From the NCBI GenBank assembly GCA_022843605.1, contig JALHNI010000072.1:1-33545 (forward strand): 33,545 nt of DNA. The letters run 5' to 3'. The position numbers were made by a program, and so were the translations under genes. This DNA is from Bryobacter sp. (GTDB taxonomy: Bacteria; Acidobacteriota; Terriglobia; Bryobacterales; Bryobacteraceae). Below, piece by piece: positions 23,880 through 31,683 of the stretch; the first letter of the stretch is position 1, and each line of letters begins with the position of its first letter. Below the pieces are notes generated by a model, which was not told the origin of the DNA, made no database searches, and worked only from the letters and a program-made list of their open reading frames with translations.

Positions 23880-24655
23880 AGCATCTCCATCTCATCAAGA
23901 TTCGAATCTTCAAACGGACGCCCCATTTCACCGAGCCGAGCCTCGATGTAGCCGAACCGCTGCCGGAACTTGGCGTTCGACTTACGTAAAGCTTGCTCAG
24001 GATCCACCCGCAAGAACCGCGCCAGGTTCACCATGACGAAGAGGATGTCCCCAAACTCGTCTTCAATCTCGGCGGGCTTCCCCCCGATGCGTGCCTCGTC
24101 CAGTTCGGCAAGTTCTTCCTGCAGCTTCTCGAACACCGGCTCGATTCCCGGCCAGTCAAAGCCTTTTCCGGCAGCCTTCGAAGCAATCTGAGCCGCCTCA
24201 GCAAGCGCCGGCTGGGCTCGCGAAATACCATCGAGCAATGCCCCTATGACTTTGCCCTTGCCTGCCTTCTCTTCAGCCTTGATCTGGTCCCAGTTGCGCT
24301 TGACGTCGTCGGCAGTCTCGGCCACCACTTCGCCGAAAATGTGCGGGTGCCGCCGGATCAGTTTCTGGTTGATCGCGGCCAGGCAATCTTCAATGCGAAA
24401 GTAGCCTGCTTCGCCAGCCATCTGGGCCAGAAAGACAGGCTGCAACAGCAGGTCCCCCAACTCCTCGGTCAGCTCAGGCCAGTCCTTTGCGTCCACCGCG
24501 TCGAGCACTTCGTAGGTCTCTTCGAGCAGATAGGGTTTGATCGTGTCGAACGTCTGTTTCTGATCCCAAGGGCATCCGCCAGGCGCACGCAACCGGGCCA
24601 TTAACGCCACAAGCTCGTTAAACCGGTCGCCAGCACTCGAGGGGATATCGCTCAT
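23840..24655 (-). CDS. mazG: Nucleoside triphosphate pyrophosphohydrolase MazG
   Basis: 271 residues, full length for the two-domain MazG. It hydrolyses (d)NTPs to monophosphates and pyrophosphate, a house-cleaning and stress role. The N-terminal domain has LRAPGGCPWDQKQTFDTIKPYLLEETYEVLDA and TEELGDLLLQ (E-E-x-x-E and E-x-x-D metal-binding pattern). The second domain has KLQEELAELDEA and EDEFGDILFVMVNLARFL with the same EExxE/ExxD arrangement. ATG 24655 lies at the start of the operon with a 117-base divergent gap to the DUF1549 gene. No obvious Shine-Dalgarno. It overlaps the GNAT gene by 40 bases. Confidence 0.96.
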   Translation of the reverse strand: MSDIPSSAGDRFNELVALMARLRAPGGCPWDQKQTFDTIKPYLLEETYEVLDAVDAKDWPELTEELGDLLLQPVFLAQMAGEAGYFRIEDCLAAINQKLIRRHPHIFGEVVAETADDVKRNWDQIKAEEKAGKGKVIGALLDGISRAQPALAEAAQIASKAAGKGFDWPGIEPVFEKLQEELAELDEARIGGKPAEIEDEFGDILFVMVNLARFLRVDPEQALRKSNAKFRQRFGYIEARLGEMGRPFEDSNLDEMEMLWQEAKIALKSER

Positions 24656-24772
24656 GGTATTCGGGAAAAGTCGTCGGAGAAACGGAACTCTTACTGTAAC
24701 ATCCGGGTTAAGCCCAATGAACGCGCCAATCGACTGGAATGGACGAAGATGTGGCGTTGTAAGGGGGGATTC
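24656..24772. other. Divergent intergenic region between mazG and the DUF1549 gene
   Basis: 117 bases that must hold the promoters of both operons. It contains a near-palindrome GGGTTAAGCCC (about 24705-24715) and, reading towards mazG, TACAGT as a possible -10 with no convincing -35. Nothing else stands out. Confidence 0.3.
24761..24768 (+). promoter_or_regulatory. Shine-Dalgarno deciding the start at 24773
   Basis: AAGGGGGG lies 4 bases before ATG 24773. It supports this start over the in-frame ATG at 24749, which would add eight residues before the signal peptide. Confidence 0.6.
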
Positions 24773-26692
24773 ATGTTTGGATCGTACGGGAAATCTGCGT
24801 TTGCGCTACTGCTCGCAGCGCAACTGATCACCTCGCAAGTACTCACGCCGGAACAGGTAGTGGAGCACTCGAACTGCGGCTACTACGGCCCGCAACATCA
24901 CGCAATCGCCATGGCCGGCGTGGTTGCGCGCGGCGGAAGGATGCGGCGGTCGGCCATTGACGCACTGACGTCTCAGGTGACGGGTAAGCTCACTGCCAGC
25001 GCAACTAAAAACAGCCTGCAACTCGACCAACTGGGCCTGATTGACCGCCACACCTTCTCCGCCATGTCAGATGCCGGCGTCGCTCCGGCTGAACTGACCA
25101 CCGACGCCGAATTCTGCCGGCGTGTCACACTAGACCTCACCGGCAGAATCCCGACGAGCGAGCGGCTGCTCCAATTCCTGGCCGACACCGCATCCGACAA
25201 GCGTGCAAAATATGTCGACGAGTTGCTCAACCGTCCGGAGTTTGTTGACAAGTGGACGCAGTACTTTGGCGACCACTTCAAGAACAATTCCGCCAACTCC
25301 CAGATCCGACGCTTCGCCGATGGCGTCACGGCCTTCAACAACTTCATCCGCGCCTCGCTCACCACCAATAAACCCTACGACCAATGGGTCCGGGAGATGC
25401 TTAGCGCCGCTGGCGAAACCAGCTACGAGAAGGGTGAGATCAACTTTCTGGTAGGCGGAGTGGTGGCCGCTGGTGCGCCCGCCCAGGACACCTATGACCA
25501 GCAAACCGCGAACATCTCGAAAACCTTCCTCGGCATTGCTCACCTGGACTGCATCCTTTGCCACAACGGCCGCGGCCACCTGGATGAACTGAGCCTCTGG
25601 GGCAGAAACACTCTACGGTGGCAGGCCTGGGAGCAGTCGTCCTACCTCTCGCGAACCACCCTCACTCGGCGCGCTGCCACCCCTGGCGAACCGAATCCCT
25701 ACTATTGGTCGATCGCCGAGAACACCGGACGCTCCAGCCGCGACTATCAGCTCAATACGACCACCGGCAATCGACCGGCCCGCGCTCCCGGCCTGAACCA
25801 AGGCTCCGCCGTCACCCCGCGCTACCTCTTTACCGATACCGCACCTGAGCCCGGCGAAAATTACCGCGCCGCCCTTGGCCGCCAACTCACTGCCGATCCC
25901 CAGTTTTCTAGAGCCAGCGTCAATTACCTATGGGCTTACTTCTTCGGGCGCGGCATCGTCGATCCGCCTGACCAGTTCGATCCGGCGCGGCTCGATCCTG
26001 ACCGTCCGCCGCCGTCCCCCTGGGTCCTGCAACCCAGCCATCCGCGACTCCTCAATGAACTCGCCGCCGAGTTCGTCAAGAACAAATACGACCTCAAATG
26101 GTTGATGCGGACCATCGTCAACTCCCAGACCTACCAGCTGAGTTCGCGCTACAACGGCGAGTGGAATCCGGACTGGGAGAAGCTCTTCGCCCGCCACAAT
26201 GTCCGGCGCCTCTGGGGCGAAGAGGTCCACGATGCCTTGGCCCTGGCCACAAACATTGTGCCCAGCTACGAAACTCCCGGATATGGCGCGTTGAGCCTCG
26301 CGATGAAGTTCCCCGAGCCCCTCAACACGCCCGGACGCCGCTACCAGAACGTCGTCAACCTGCTGGACTCCTTCCTCCGTGGCGACCGCGATACCGACGA
26401 CCGTCGCCCCGATGGCTCCATCGCTCAGGCGCTCGCCATGATGAATGACCCCTACGTGATGACCCGGATCCAGTCCAACGGCCCGTCCACCAGCCTGCTG
26501 GTCAAGAACCTGCCGTTGCCCAACGATCAGCTGGTCTCCAACCTCTTCCTGGCCGTACTCTCGCGCTACCCCTCCGATGCGGAGAAGGCCGCCGCTGTGT
26601 TAAACCTCTCCAACCCCGGCTCGCGCAATGCCGAGGCGGAGAATCTGCTCTGGTCGCTCTTCAACAAGGTCGACTTTCTCTTCAACTACTAG
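24773..26692 (+). CDS. Exported DUF1549/DUF1553 protein
   Basis: 639 residues from ATG 24773. The N-terminal ~22 residues are a hydrophobic signal peptide. DUF1549 occupies roughly residues 90-300, with FCRRVTLDLTGRIPTSERLLQFL, FVDKWTQYFGDHFK and, at about 260-264, CILCH, a CxxCH sequence that could bind heme c. DUF1553 occupies roughly 390-620, with VNYLWAYFFGRGIVDP, HPRLLNELAAEFVKN, LKWLMRTIVNSQTYQLSSRYN and RHNVRRLWGEEVHDAL. The families are abundant in Planctomycetes and Acidobacteria, function unproven. The usual N-terminal cytochrome (PSCyt1) and cadherin-like additions are absent. The stop is 12 bases before the DUF1501 gene, the standard pairing. Confidence 0.93.
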   Translation: MFGSYGKSAFALLLAAQLITSQVLTPEQVVEHSNCGYYGPQHHAIAMAGVVARGGRMRRSAIDALTSQVTGKLTASATKNSLQLDQLGLIDRHTFSAMSDAGVAPAELTTDAEFCRRVTLDLTGRIPTSERLLQFLADTASDKRAKYVDELLNRPEFVDKWTQYFGDHFKNNSANSQIRRFADGVTAFNNFIRASLTTNKPYDQWVREMLSAAGETSYEKGEINFLVGGVVAAGAPAQDTYDQQTANISKTFLGIAHLDCILCHNGRGHLDELSLWGRNTLRWQAWEQSSYLSRTTLTRRAATPGEPNPYYWSIAENTGRSSRDYQLNTTTGNRPARAPGLNQGSAVTPRYLFTDTAPEPGENYRAALGRQLTADPQFSRASVNYLWAYFFGRGIVDPPDQFDPARLDPDRPPPSPWVLQPSHPRLLNELAAEFVKNKYDLKWLMRTIVNSQTYQLSSRYNGEWNPDWEKLFARHNVRRLWGEEVHDALALATNIVPSYETPGYGALSLAMKFPEPLNTPGRRYQNVVNLLDSFLRGDRDTDDRRPDGSIAQALAMMNDPYVMTRIQSNGPSTSLLVKNLPLPNDQLVSNLFLAVLSRYPSDAEKAAAVLNLSNPGSRNAEAENLLWSLFNKVDFLFNY

Positions 26693-26704
26693 GGAGCCTT
26701 CATC

Positions 26705-28108
26705 ATGACCAAGCAACAAGACCAGTTCGACCGGCGCCTCCGAAAGTATCCCCATCCGCACCAGTGGGGCTTCAATCGCCGCCATGTGAATCGCCGCCAA
26801 TTCTTCTCTGCGGCCGGGGTCGCCGGCTCGTATCTGCTCCTCGATCCCGCCCGTGCCCGAGCCCAGGTACGCGTGACCTCCCAGGAAGTCACGATGCAGA
26901 ACAAGGCCAAGAACGTCATCTTCATCCTGCTGACGGGCGCCCCGAGCCATGTCGATACTTTTGACCTCAAGGTAACGCCTGGCACCACGCCGGCCGGCTT
27001 CGGTCCCACCCTCATCAATGGCGTGAACTGGCCCACTGGCCTGCTGCCCAAGCTCGGTGAACGTCTGGGTGATATCGCGATTGTCCGCTCCATGCGCGCT
27101 TGGGCCCTCGTCCATCTCTTGGCCCAACAGTGGACCCAAGTGGGCCGGAATCCCGCCGCCGCCCTTGGTGACATTGCCCCGAACATCGGCAGCATCGTCG
27201 CCCTCGAATTGGAGAAGCAGCGGACACCGTCCCAGATCTTTCCTTCGTTCATCGCGCTGAACGCGCAGGGCGCGGCCGGACCTGGCTATCTCTCAGGAAA
27301 CTACGCGCCGTTTAAGGTCACACCCAGCACCACTGGTTTGCCGAACACCACCAACAGCGAAGGGCAGACCCGCGCCACGAACATGTATGCTCGCTTGCGC
27401 GCGATTGATGAGCCGCTCCGGGTGAACTCACCCTTAGGCAAGAGCGTCAGCGACTACGATGCTTTCTACCAGTCCGCCCGCAACCTGATGTACAACCCGT
27501 CCGTGGATACGGCGTTCAAATTTACCGCGTCCGAAGCCTCCCGCTATGGCAGTTCCGGTTTCGGCAACGCCTGCCTGGTCGCCAAACAACTGCTCGCTGC
27601 CAATCAAGGCACGCGCTTCATTCAGATCAACTACGGCAACTGGGATATGCACAACGATATCTACGAGACCACGGCCGGCCAGAACCTTTACACTCTCGGG
27701 AGGCCACTCGACAATGGCCTCGCAGCCTTGCTGGACGACTTGAAGTCCACTGGACTGCTGAAGGATACGCTCGTCGTCATGGTGGGCGAATTCGGCCGAA
27801 CGGTCGGAGCGCTCAACGGGGCGGGCGGCCGCGATCACTTCCTGCAGCAGTTCTGCGTCTTCGCCGGCGGGGGCGTCCAGGGCGGCAAAGTGATCGGCAA
27901 AACCAATGAAACCGGCTCGGACGTCACCGAATTCGGTTGGTCGCGCGACCGCTACATCAGGCCTGAGGATGTCGAAGCCACTATTTACTCCGCTCTCGGC
28001 ATCAACTGGACCTCAATCCGCTACGACGACCCCTTTGGCCGCGGCTTCGAGTATGTCCCCTACGCTGAGAGCGATCTCTACGGCCCCATCAACGAGCTGT
28101 TTTCGTAG
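26705..28108 (+). CDS. Tat-exported DUF1501 protein
   Basis: 467 residues. NRRQFFSAAGVAGSYLLL (Arg about 30-31) is a twin-arginine signal following an unusually long N-region of about 28 residues. NVIFILLTGAPSHVDTFDLK is the alkaline-phosphatase/sulfatase-like metal segment of the family, and VVMVGEFGRTVGALNGAGGRDHF is its second typical block (normally GEFGRTP..N...GRDHW). The family belongs to the alkaline phosphatase superfamily, but activity is unknown. GGGAG ahead of ATG 26705 is a fair ribosome site. With the DUF1549/DUF1553 gene it forms a two-gene unit; in other genomes such pairs are thought to act together on an exported substrate. Confidence 0.93.
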   Translation: MTKQQDQFDRRLRKYPHPHQWGFNRRHVNRRQFFSAAGVAGSYLLLDPARARAQVRVTSQEVTMQNKAKNVIFILLTGAPSHVDTFDLKVTPGTTPAGFGPTLINGVNWPTGLLPKLGERLGDIAIVRSMRAWALVHLLAQQWTQVGRNPAAALGDIAPNIGSIVALELEKQRTPSQIFPSFIALNAQGAAGPGYLSGNYAPFKVTPSTTGLPNTTNSEGQTRATNMYARLRAIDEPLRVNSPLGKSVSDYDAFYQSARNLMYNPSVDTAFKFTASEASRYGSSGFGNACLVAKQLLAANQGTRFIQINYGNWDMHNDIYETTAGQNLYTLGRPLDNGLAALLDDLKSTGLLKDTLVVMVGEFGRTVGALNGAGGRDHFLQQFCVFAGGGVQGGKVIGKTNETGSDVTEFGWSRDRYIRPEDVEATIYSALGINWTSIRYDDPFGRGFEYVPYAESDLYGPINELFS

Positions 28109-28113
28109 TCGCG

Positions 28114-29430
28114 CTAACGAAACAAAGCCATCAGCGCGTCCGCAAAAATGCGCATTCCCCTGACGTCCGGGTGATTGATCGCATTCACCATCAACGTGTT
28201 GTACGGCACGCCCTGACGCCAAAGACGGCCGTACCGCAGTGACGCATCGGCTAATGCCACATCATGTTTGGCCGCAAACTGCCTCAGTCCAGCGACGTAG
28301 GGGCGTGGATCCTCGTCGATGTCGCGCTCTCTGGTCAGTCCCATCCAGTCCGGCCGAACGTAGTGTGGCGTCAGAATAATCCATTCGGCGCCAATCGCCT
28401 TGAAATCGGCAAGCAGTCTTGAATAGCGCTCTGCGACTTCAGCCGGCTGCAGGCGAGCGTCGTTAACGAATTCGGAAATGATCACGTCCGGCTTCAACGC
28501 CAGCACGGTCTCCTGGTAATTGTGTGGGCTGCCCGGAGGCTCGGCGAGATAGCTGCCCGTGTTGCGACCGCCCCAGGCCTGCGTGAGGAGTTCGATCCGG
28601 GCTTTGGGGAATCGCTCTCTCAGTCTTGCGGCAAATTGTTCCTGCCAGCGCTGGGTCTTCTGATCCGGCAGGTACGCCCCGTCCGTCACGCTATCGCCCC
28701 AGGCTAAAATCCGCAACGACTGGCCCGCATTCAATCGACGGGCCAGTCGCGCTACCGTGGCATTCTCCGGCTGTGGCAGTTCTAGATACGCTTGCTCAAG
28801 AATCGGAAACAAGTGCTCGGGTTCCAGTTTCGTCACGAAGCCTGGCAAATAGATATGCCCGAGCAACTGTTCTCCGGCCTGTACCGGTGGAACCAGCGGT
28901 GCCGCCGCGCGTGGCTCACCTTGGCGCACCACGATCTCCCGGTCCGAAGTGAGCACCACCGCGTCCAGCCGCAACTGCGCGTGCCGGTAGCGGGCGAATA
29001 CGGCTTGATCTGGCCTGATCCGGCCTCCCTCCAGGCGACCCACTGTTCCCCAATGCAGATCGATCTCATAGTCGACGCCCCTCTCCAGGAGCGGAGCATC
29101 CACCGCTGAACCGGCTCTCAGCGAGAAGCTCTCCGGGTCGAGCAACCCCGGGCTCGTCGTTTCCTGAGCTTTCACGCCCAGCAGTTGAGCCCCCTTTACC
29201 CAGCCACCAGCTTTGGGGTTAAAGATCGGTAGCGTGGCGTGCTTTTCGCCGGACACATCGAGCATCACCGGGGCCTTCACCCGTACCACTCGACTCGCGT
29301 CGCCTGGCAGGTGTACCCGGACTGCCCAATCGCCCGCAATGGTCAACGTGGCGGATTCAAATTTCTGAGCGGATCGGATTTCCTGCGCGACCAGGAAAAC
29401 GGTCAGGCAGACGAGGACGCGATTCGGCAT
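28114..29430 (-). CDS. Exported SGNH-like hydrolase with N-terminal beta region
   Basis: 438 residues from ATG 29430 (TTG 29436 is an alternative). Residues 1-20 are a probable signal peptide. Residues ~25-200 are a beta-rich region without a recognised family. The SGNH-like domain starts at about 238: ILAWGDSVTDGAYL (Ser about 247), TQAWGGRNTGSYL (block II), SEFVNDARLQ (Asn about 323) and NAINHPD (His about 420). The Ser, Gly, Asn and His are present, but the Asp three positions before His is Ala, so the usual DxxH dyad is altered. It lies downstream of nagA and the membrane protein and may be part of an amino-sugar utilisation unit. The stop is 5 bases from that of the DUF1501 gene. Confidence 0.85.
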   Translation of the reverse strand: MPNRVLVCLTVFLVAQEIRSAQKFESATLTIAGDWAVRVHLPGDASRVVRVKAPVMLDVSGEKHATLPIFNPKAGGWVKGAQLLGVKAQETTSPGLLDPESFSLRAGSAVDAPLLERGVDYEIDLHWGTVGRLEGGRIRPDQAVFARYRHAQLRLDAVVLTSDREIVVRQGEPRAAAPLVPPVQAGEQLLGHIYLPGFVTKLEPEHLFPILEQAYLELPQPENATVARLARRLNAGQSLRILAWGDSVTDGAYLPDQKTQRWQEQFAARLRERFPKARIELLTQAWGGRNTGSYLAEPPGSPHNYQETVLALKPDVIISEFVNDARLQPAEVAERYSRLLADFKAIGAEWIILTPHYVRPDWMGLTRERDIDEDPRPYVAGLRQFAAKHDVALADASLRYGRLWRQGVPYNTLMVNAINHPDVRGMRIFADALMALFR

Positions 29431-29459
29431 CTCCAAAGTGTAATCCCGTCTTCCGATTG

Positions 29460-30209
29460 CTAAGCCATCAACGGCTTGCCGCCCAGAGCCTGCAGCAGCA
29501 GTATCACGGTGATTGCAAAATAGGCGAGCGCAGCCACCAGCGCCAGAAGCCAAGCTCGAGGAGAATCGGACTGGTCAATCGCCCAGCCGATCAGAGGCAG
29601 CACCTGTATTCCATGGAGCCCAATGAAGTGGGCTGCTCGCAGGTCGCCCGCACGCGTACTCCAGTTGAGGAAGGGAAGTCCCGCCCCCCCATCCGGCAGG
29701 CCGATGGTGTGCCCCTGATTCGCGATCATCACGCCGCCCACCGCGCTGGCCAGCAGCGTCATCAGCAGGCCCCAGCGGATGCCCCAAAGGAGGCCGTCGC
29801 CCGCGGGAATCCGCTGCGAGAAATGCCAAGCCGCCAACCAAGCGAGCAAAATCGTATTGATGGCGATCAATACACCCATCACGCCGAAGAGAATTGCGTC
29901 TGACGCCGACTCGTCATTGAAGTGGGACCGTACTCCGCGCGCCGCCTGCAGCGTGATGATGACGCTTTCGCCAATCATCGTGATCGCCGTGCCGCCCCCC
30001 ACCCAGTTCCGCACCCGGTTGGGTGACCATTGCAGCAAGTACCGAATCGTCGCCAGGTAGATCGTGATGCTCACAAAGAACTTCACCGGCTTCCACCAGA
30101 GGTTCGCGCCTTGCAACTCCCGGGGATCGAGCCACACCAGCAGCAACAGCACCGGCAACAGCGCGAGGTGCCCGCGTACGGTCCACTGGAGAAAGCGATC
30201 CGGCGTCAC
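29460..30209 (-). CDS. Unknown integral membrane protein
   Basis: 249 residues, about seven hydrophobic spans, no recognised family. GTG 30209 is preferred because it overlaps the nagA stop (GTGA) as in translation-coupled genes; the longer frame starts with TTG at 30239. Conserved-looking polar positions inside membrane segments include NLWWKPVKFFVSITIY, GESVIITLQAARGVRSHFN, and DLRAAHFIGLHGIQVLPLIGW with two histidines one turn or more apart. Such intramembrane histidines suggest metal or heme binding or an enzyme, but nothing proves it. It sits between nagA and an SGNH hydrolase with the same direction; a sugar-linked or envelope role is possible. Confidence 0.75.
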   Translation of the reverse strand: MTPDRFLQWTVRGHLALLPVLLLLVWLDPRELQGANLWWKPVKFFVSITIYLATIRYLLQWSPNRVRNWVGGGTAITMIGESVIITLQAARGVRSHFNDESASDAILFGVMGVLIAINTILLAWLAAWHFSQRIPAGDGLLWGIRWGLLMTLLASAVGGVMIANQGHTIGLPDGGAGLPFLNWSTRAGDLRAAHFIGLHGIQVLPLIGWAIDQSDSPRAWLLALVAALAYFAITVILLLQALGGKPLMA

Positions 30210-31357
30210 GCCACGAACACCTGTTCGCCGCCGAGCCAAACCCGACCAATCGACAATTGCCGGCTCTCCTCAGAGAAACTGAACTCCACCAGATCGGCCC
30301 GTTCGCCAGTCTGCAGGCCGCGCCAGCGCCCAGAAATCCGGCCAACCCGGGCGGGGTTGATCGTCGCCATGCTCACGGCATCGCGCAATGAGAGTCCGCC
30401 AAGTCCCATCGCATGTCCAATGCCGTCGTTCATTTTGAGGGCCGCCCCAGCCAGGCGGGTTCCCCCGCGCAAGGTCACGCGGTCCCCGGGATGCAAAGTG
30501 ACCGCGATCTCGCCGAGCATGTAGTCGCCGGGTGGGCATCCCGCGGGCATCACGGCGTCAGTTACCAGGACGGCGCGCTCTAAACCCTTTGCGCGCAGTG
30601 CAACTTTGAAGAAGTTCTGCCCGATGTGGATGCCATCGGTGATGAAGCTGGCGGTCAACTTGTCATTGGCCATCTGATCCCACAGATAATTTGGATGCCG
30701 CTTCAGCTCTGAGTGGGCGCCATTGCCGAGGTGGGTCGACATCGTCGCTCCGGCACGTACGGCCTCATCGATCTGTTCGCTGGAGGCGCCGGTATGGCCA
30801 ATGCTCACCACCACGCCCTCCTGCGCCATCGTTTCGATCAATACCGTGATGCCCGGCCACTCTGGTGCCACCGTCATCAGCCGAACGTGACCATCAGCCG
30901 CCTCTTGAAATCGCCAGTACTCGTCTACCGAAGGCGCTCGCACGCAGTGCCTCGGATGCGCGCCCCGCGGTCCGTCTTCGGCGGAGATAAACGGTCCTTC
31001 GACATGAAAACCTTCCATTGCCGCCCCGTGCTGCAAGTTTGCCCGAGCCCGCGCCAAATTCCTCAGCGCACCGGTCATATCCTCGGCCGACCCGGTAATC
31101 ACCGTCGGGTAAAATCGCGTCACCCCGGTCGCGAAGATCGCCTGTAAGGACCGGGCGATCTCATCCTGAGGTGATGTCGGGGAGTTATAGTCCACCCCCG
31201 CAAAGCCATTCACCTGCAGGTCGATAAAGCCGGGCGCGAGATACTGCGTTGCCTCACCCGTTAGGTCGGGCTCAACCGACTGCAAAGTGTGGTCGAATTC
31301 GGCAATTACCGACTCGCCAGTAAAGATATGAATGCCGCGGGCTTGTTGACTGGTCAA
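30206..31357 (-). CDS. nagA: N-acetylglucosamine-6-phosphate deacetylase
   Basis: 383 residues from TTG 31357, chosen because AGGAG (31366-31370) lies 8 bases upstream. The frame is open to a GTG at 31414, but no ribosome site precedes that codon. The enzyme removes acetate from GlcNAc-6-P in cytoplasmic amino-sugar use and cell-wall recycling. Seen: LAPGFIDLQVNG (the Q-x-N variant of the HxH motif, as in NagA), GFHVEGPFI (metal Glu), VSIGHTGAS and MSTHLGNGAH (metal His), FITDGIHI, and LVTDAVMPAG with the catalytic Asp. nagB, the deaminase normally linked to it, is not present. The GTGA overlap with the membrane protein and the SGNH gene beyond suggest a three-gene unit. Confidence 0.94.
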   Translation of the reverse strand: MTSQQARGIHIFTGESVIAEFDHTLQSVEPDLTGEATQYLAPGFIDLQVNGFAGVDYNSPTSPQDEIARSLQAIFATGVTRFYPTVITGSAEDMTGALRNLARARANLQHGAAMEGFHVEGPFISAEDGPRGAHPRHCVRAPSVDEYWRFQEAADGHVRLMTVAPEWPGITVLIETMAQEGVVVSIGHTGASSEQIDEAVRAGATMSTHLGNGAHSELKRHPNYLWDQMANDKLTASFITDGIHIGQNFFKVALRAKGLERAVLVTDAVMPAGCPPGDYMLGEIAVTLHPGDRVTLRGGTRLAGAALKMNDGIGHAMGLGGLSLRDAVSMATINPARVGRISGRWRGLQTGERADLVEFSFSEESRQLSIGRVWLGGEQVFVA

Positions 31358-31365
31358 TTCTAAAA

Positions 31366-31370
31366 CTCCT
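31366..31370 (-). promoter_or_regulatory. Shine-Dalgarno deciding the nagA start
   Basis: Minus strand reads AAAGGAG followed by 8 bases to TTG 31357. It argues for TTG 31357 rather than GTG 31414. Confidence 0.6.
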
Positions 31371-31617
31371 TTGGGACCATTTCTGGTGACCGATGGTTTT
31401 TCCACAGGTTTCACACACTGTGCCAGGTCGTAAACTACTGTGAAACAAAGGGAAAAAAGCTGTTAAAAACAACTCCACTATAGGGGGTTACCCCTTCCCA
31501 CTGGGGTCACCGAACTGGTACAACACAATCTAGATCGCCTGCGGGCGTATGAAGAGGCGGATAATCTCGGGGGAGGTGGCCGTCGCGAATGCGCCCGCGG
31601 ATCGATCGAAAGAATCA

Positions 31618-31653
31618 AGAAAAAGCGGCCCTGTCCACTGGATAGGGCCGCTT
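31618..31653 (-). terminator. Intrinsic terminator of ilvE
   Basis: A perfect 10-base stem AAGCGGCCCT / AGGGCCGCTT (31623-31632 and 31644-31653) extends inward by a G-T and three Watson-Crick pairs (TCC/GGA), with a three-base loop. Read on the minus strand it begins 30 bases after the ilvE stop and is followed by a T-rich run (CCGCTTTTTC...). The plus strand has CTGTTTT beyond it, so it could also work in that direction. Confidence 0.88.
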
Positions 31654-31683
31654 CTGTTTTGGCGTCTGCCACCGAATTCGGCC

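Larger units (their letters stand above)
31358..31683. other. Longest gap without a gene, nagA upstream region and ilvE downstream region
   Basis: 326 bases. Near nagA there is a repeated TTTCACA...TGTGAAA inverted pair (31410-31416 and 31439-31445) and within it CACACTGTG, suggesting an operator. Around 31484-31496 AGGGG-GTTA-CCCCT forms a small hairpin, and on the minus strand TATAGT lies beside it as a possible -10 without a good -35. The half near ilvE contains the terminator annotated separately. No conserved tRNA or riboswitch structure could be recognised by eye. Open frames here (for example 31549 on the plus strand) lack any recognisable protein. Confidence 0.5.

Noticed and set aside
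31478..31672. 64-codon open frame on the minus strand downstream of ilvE
   Set aside because: It includes the terminator stem as coding sequence and has no protein-like pattern.
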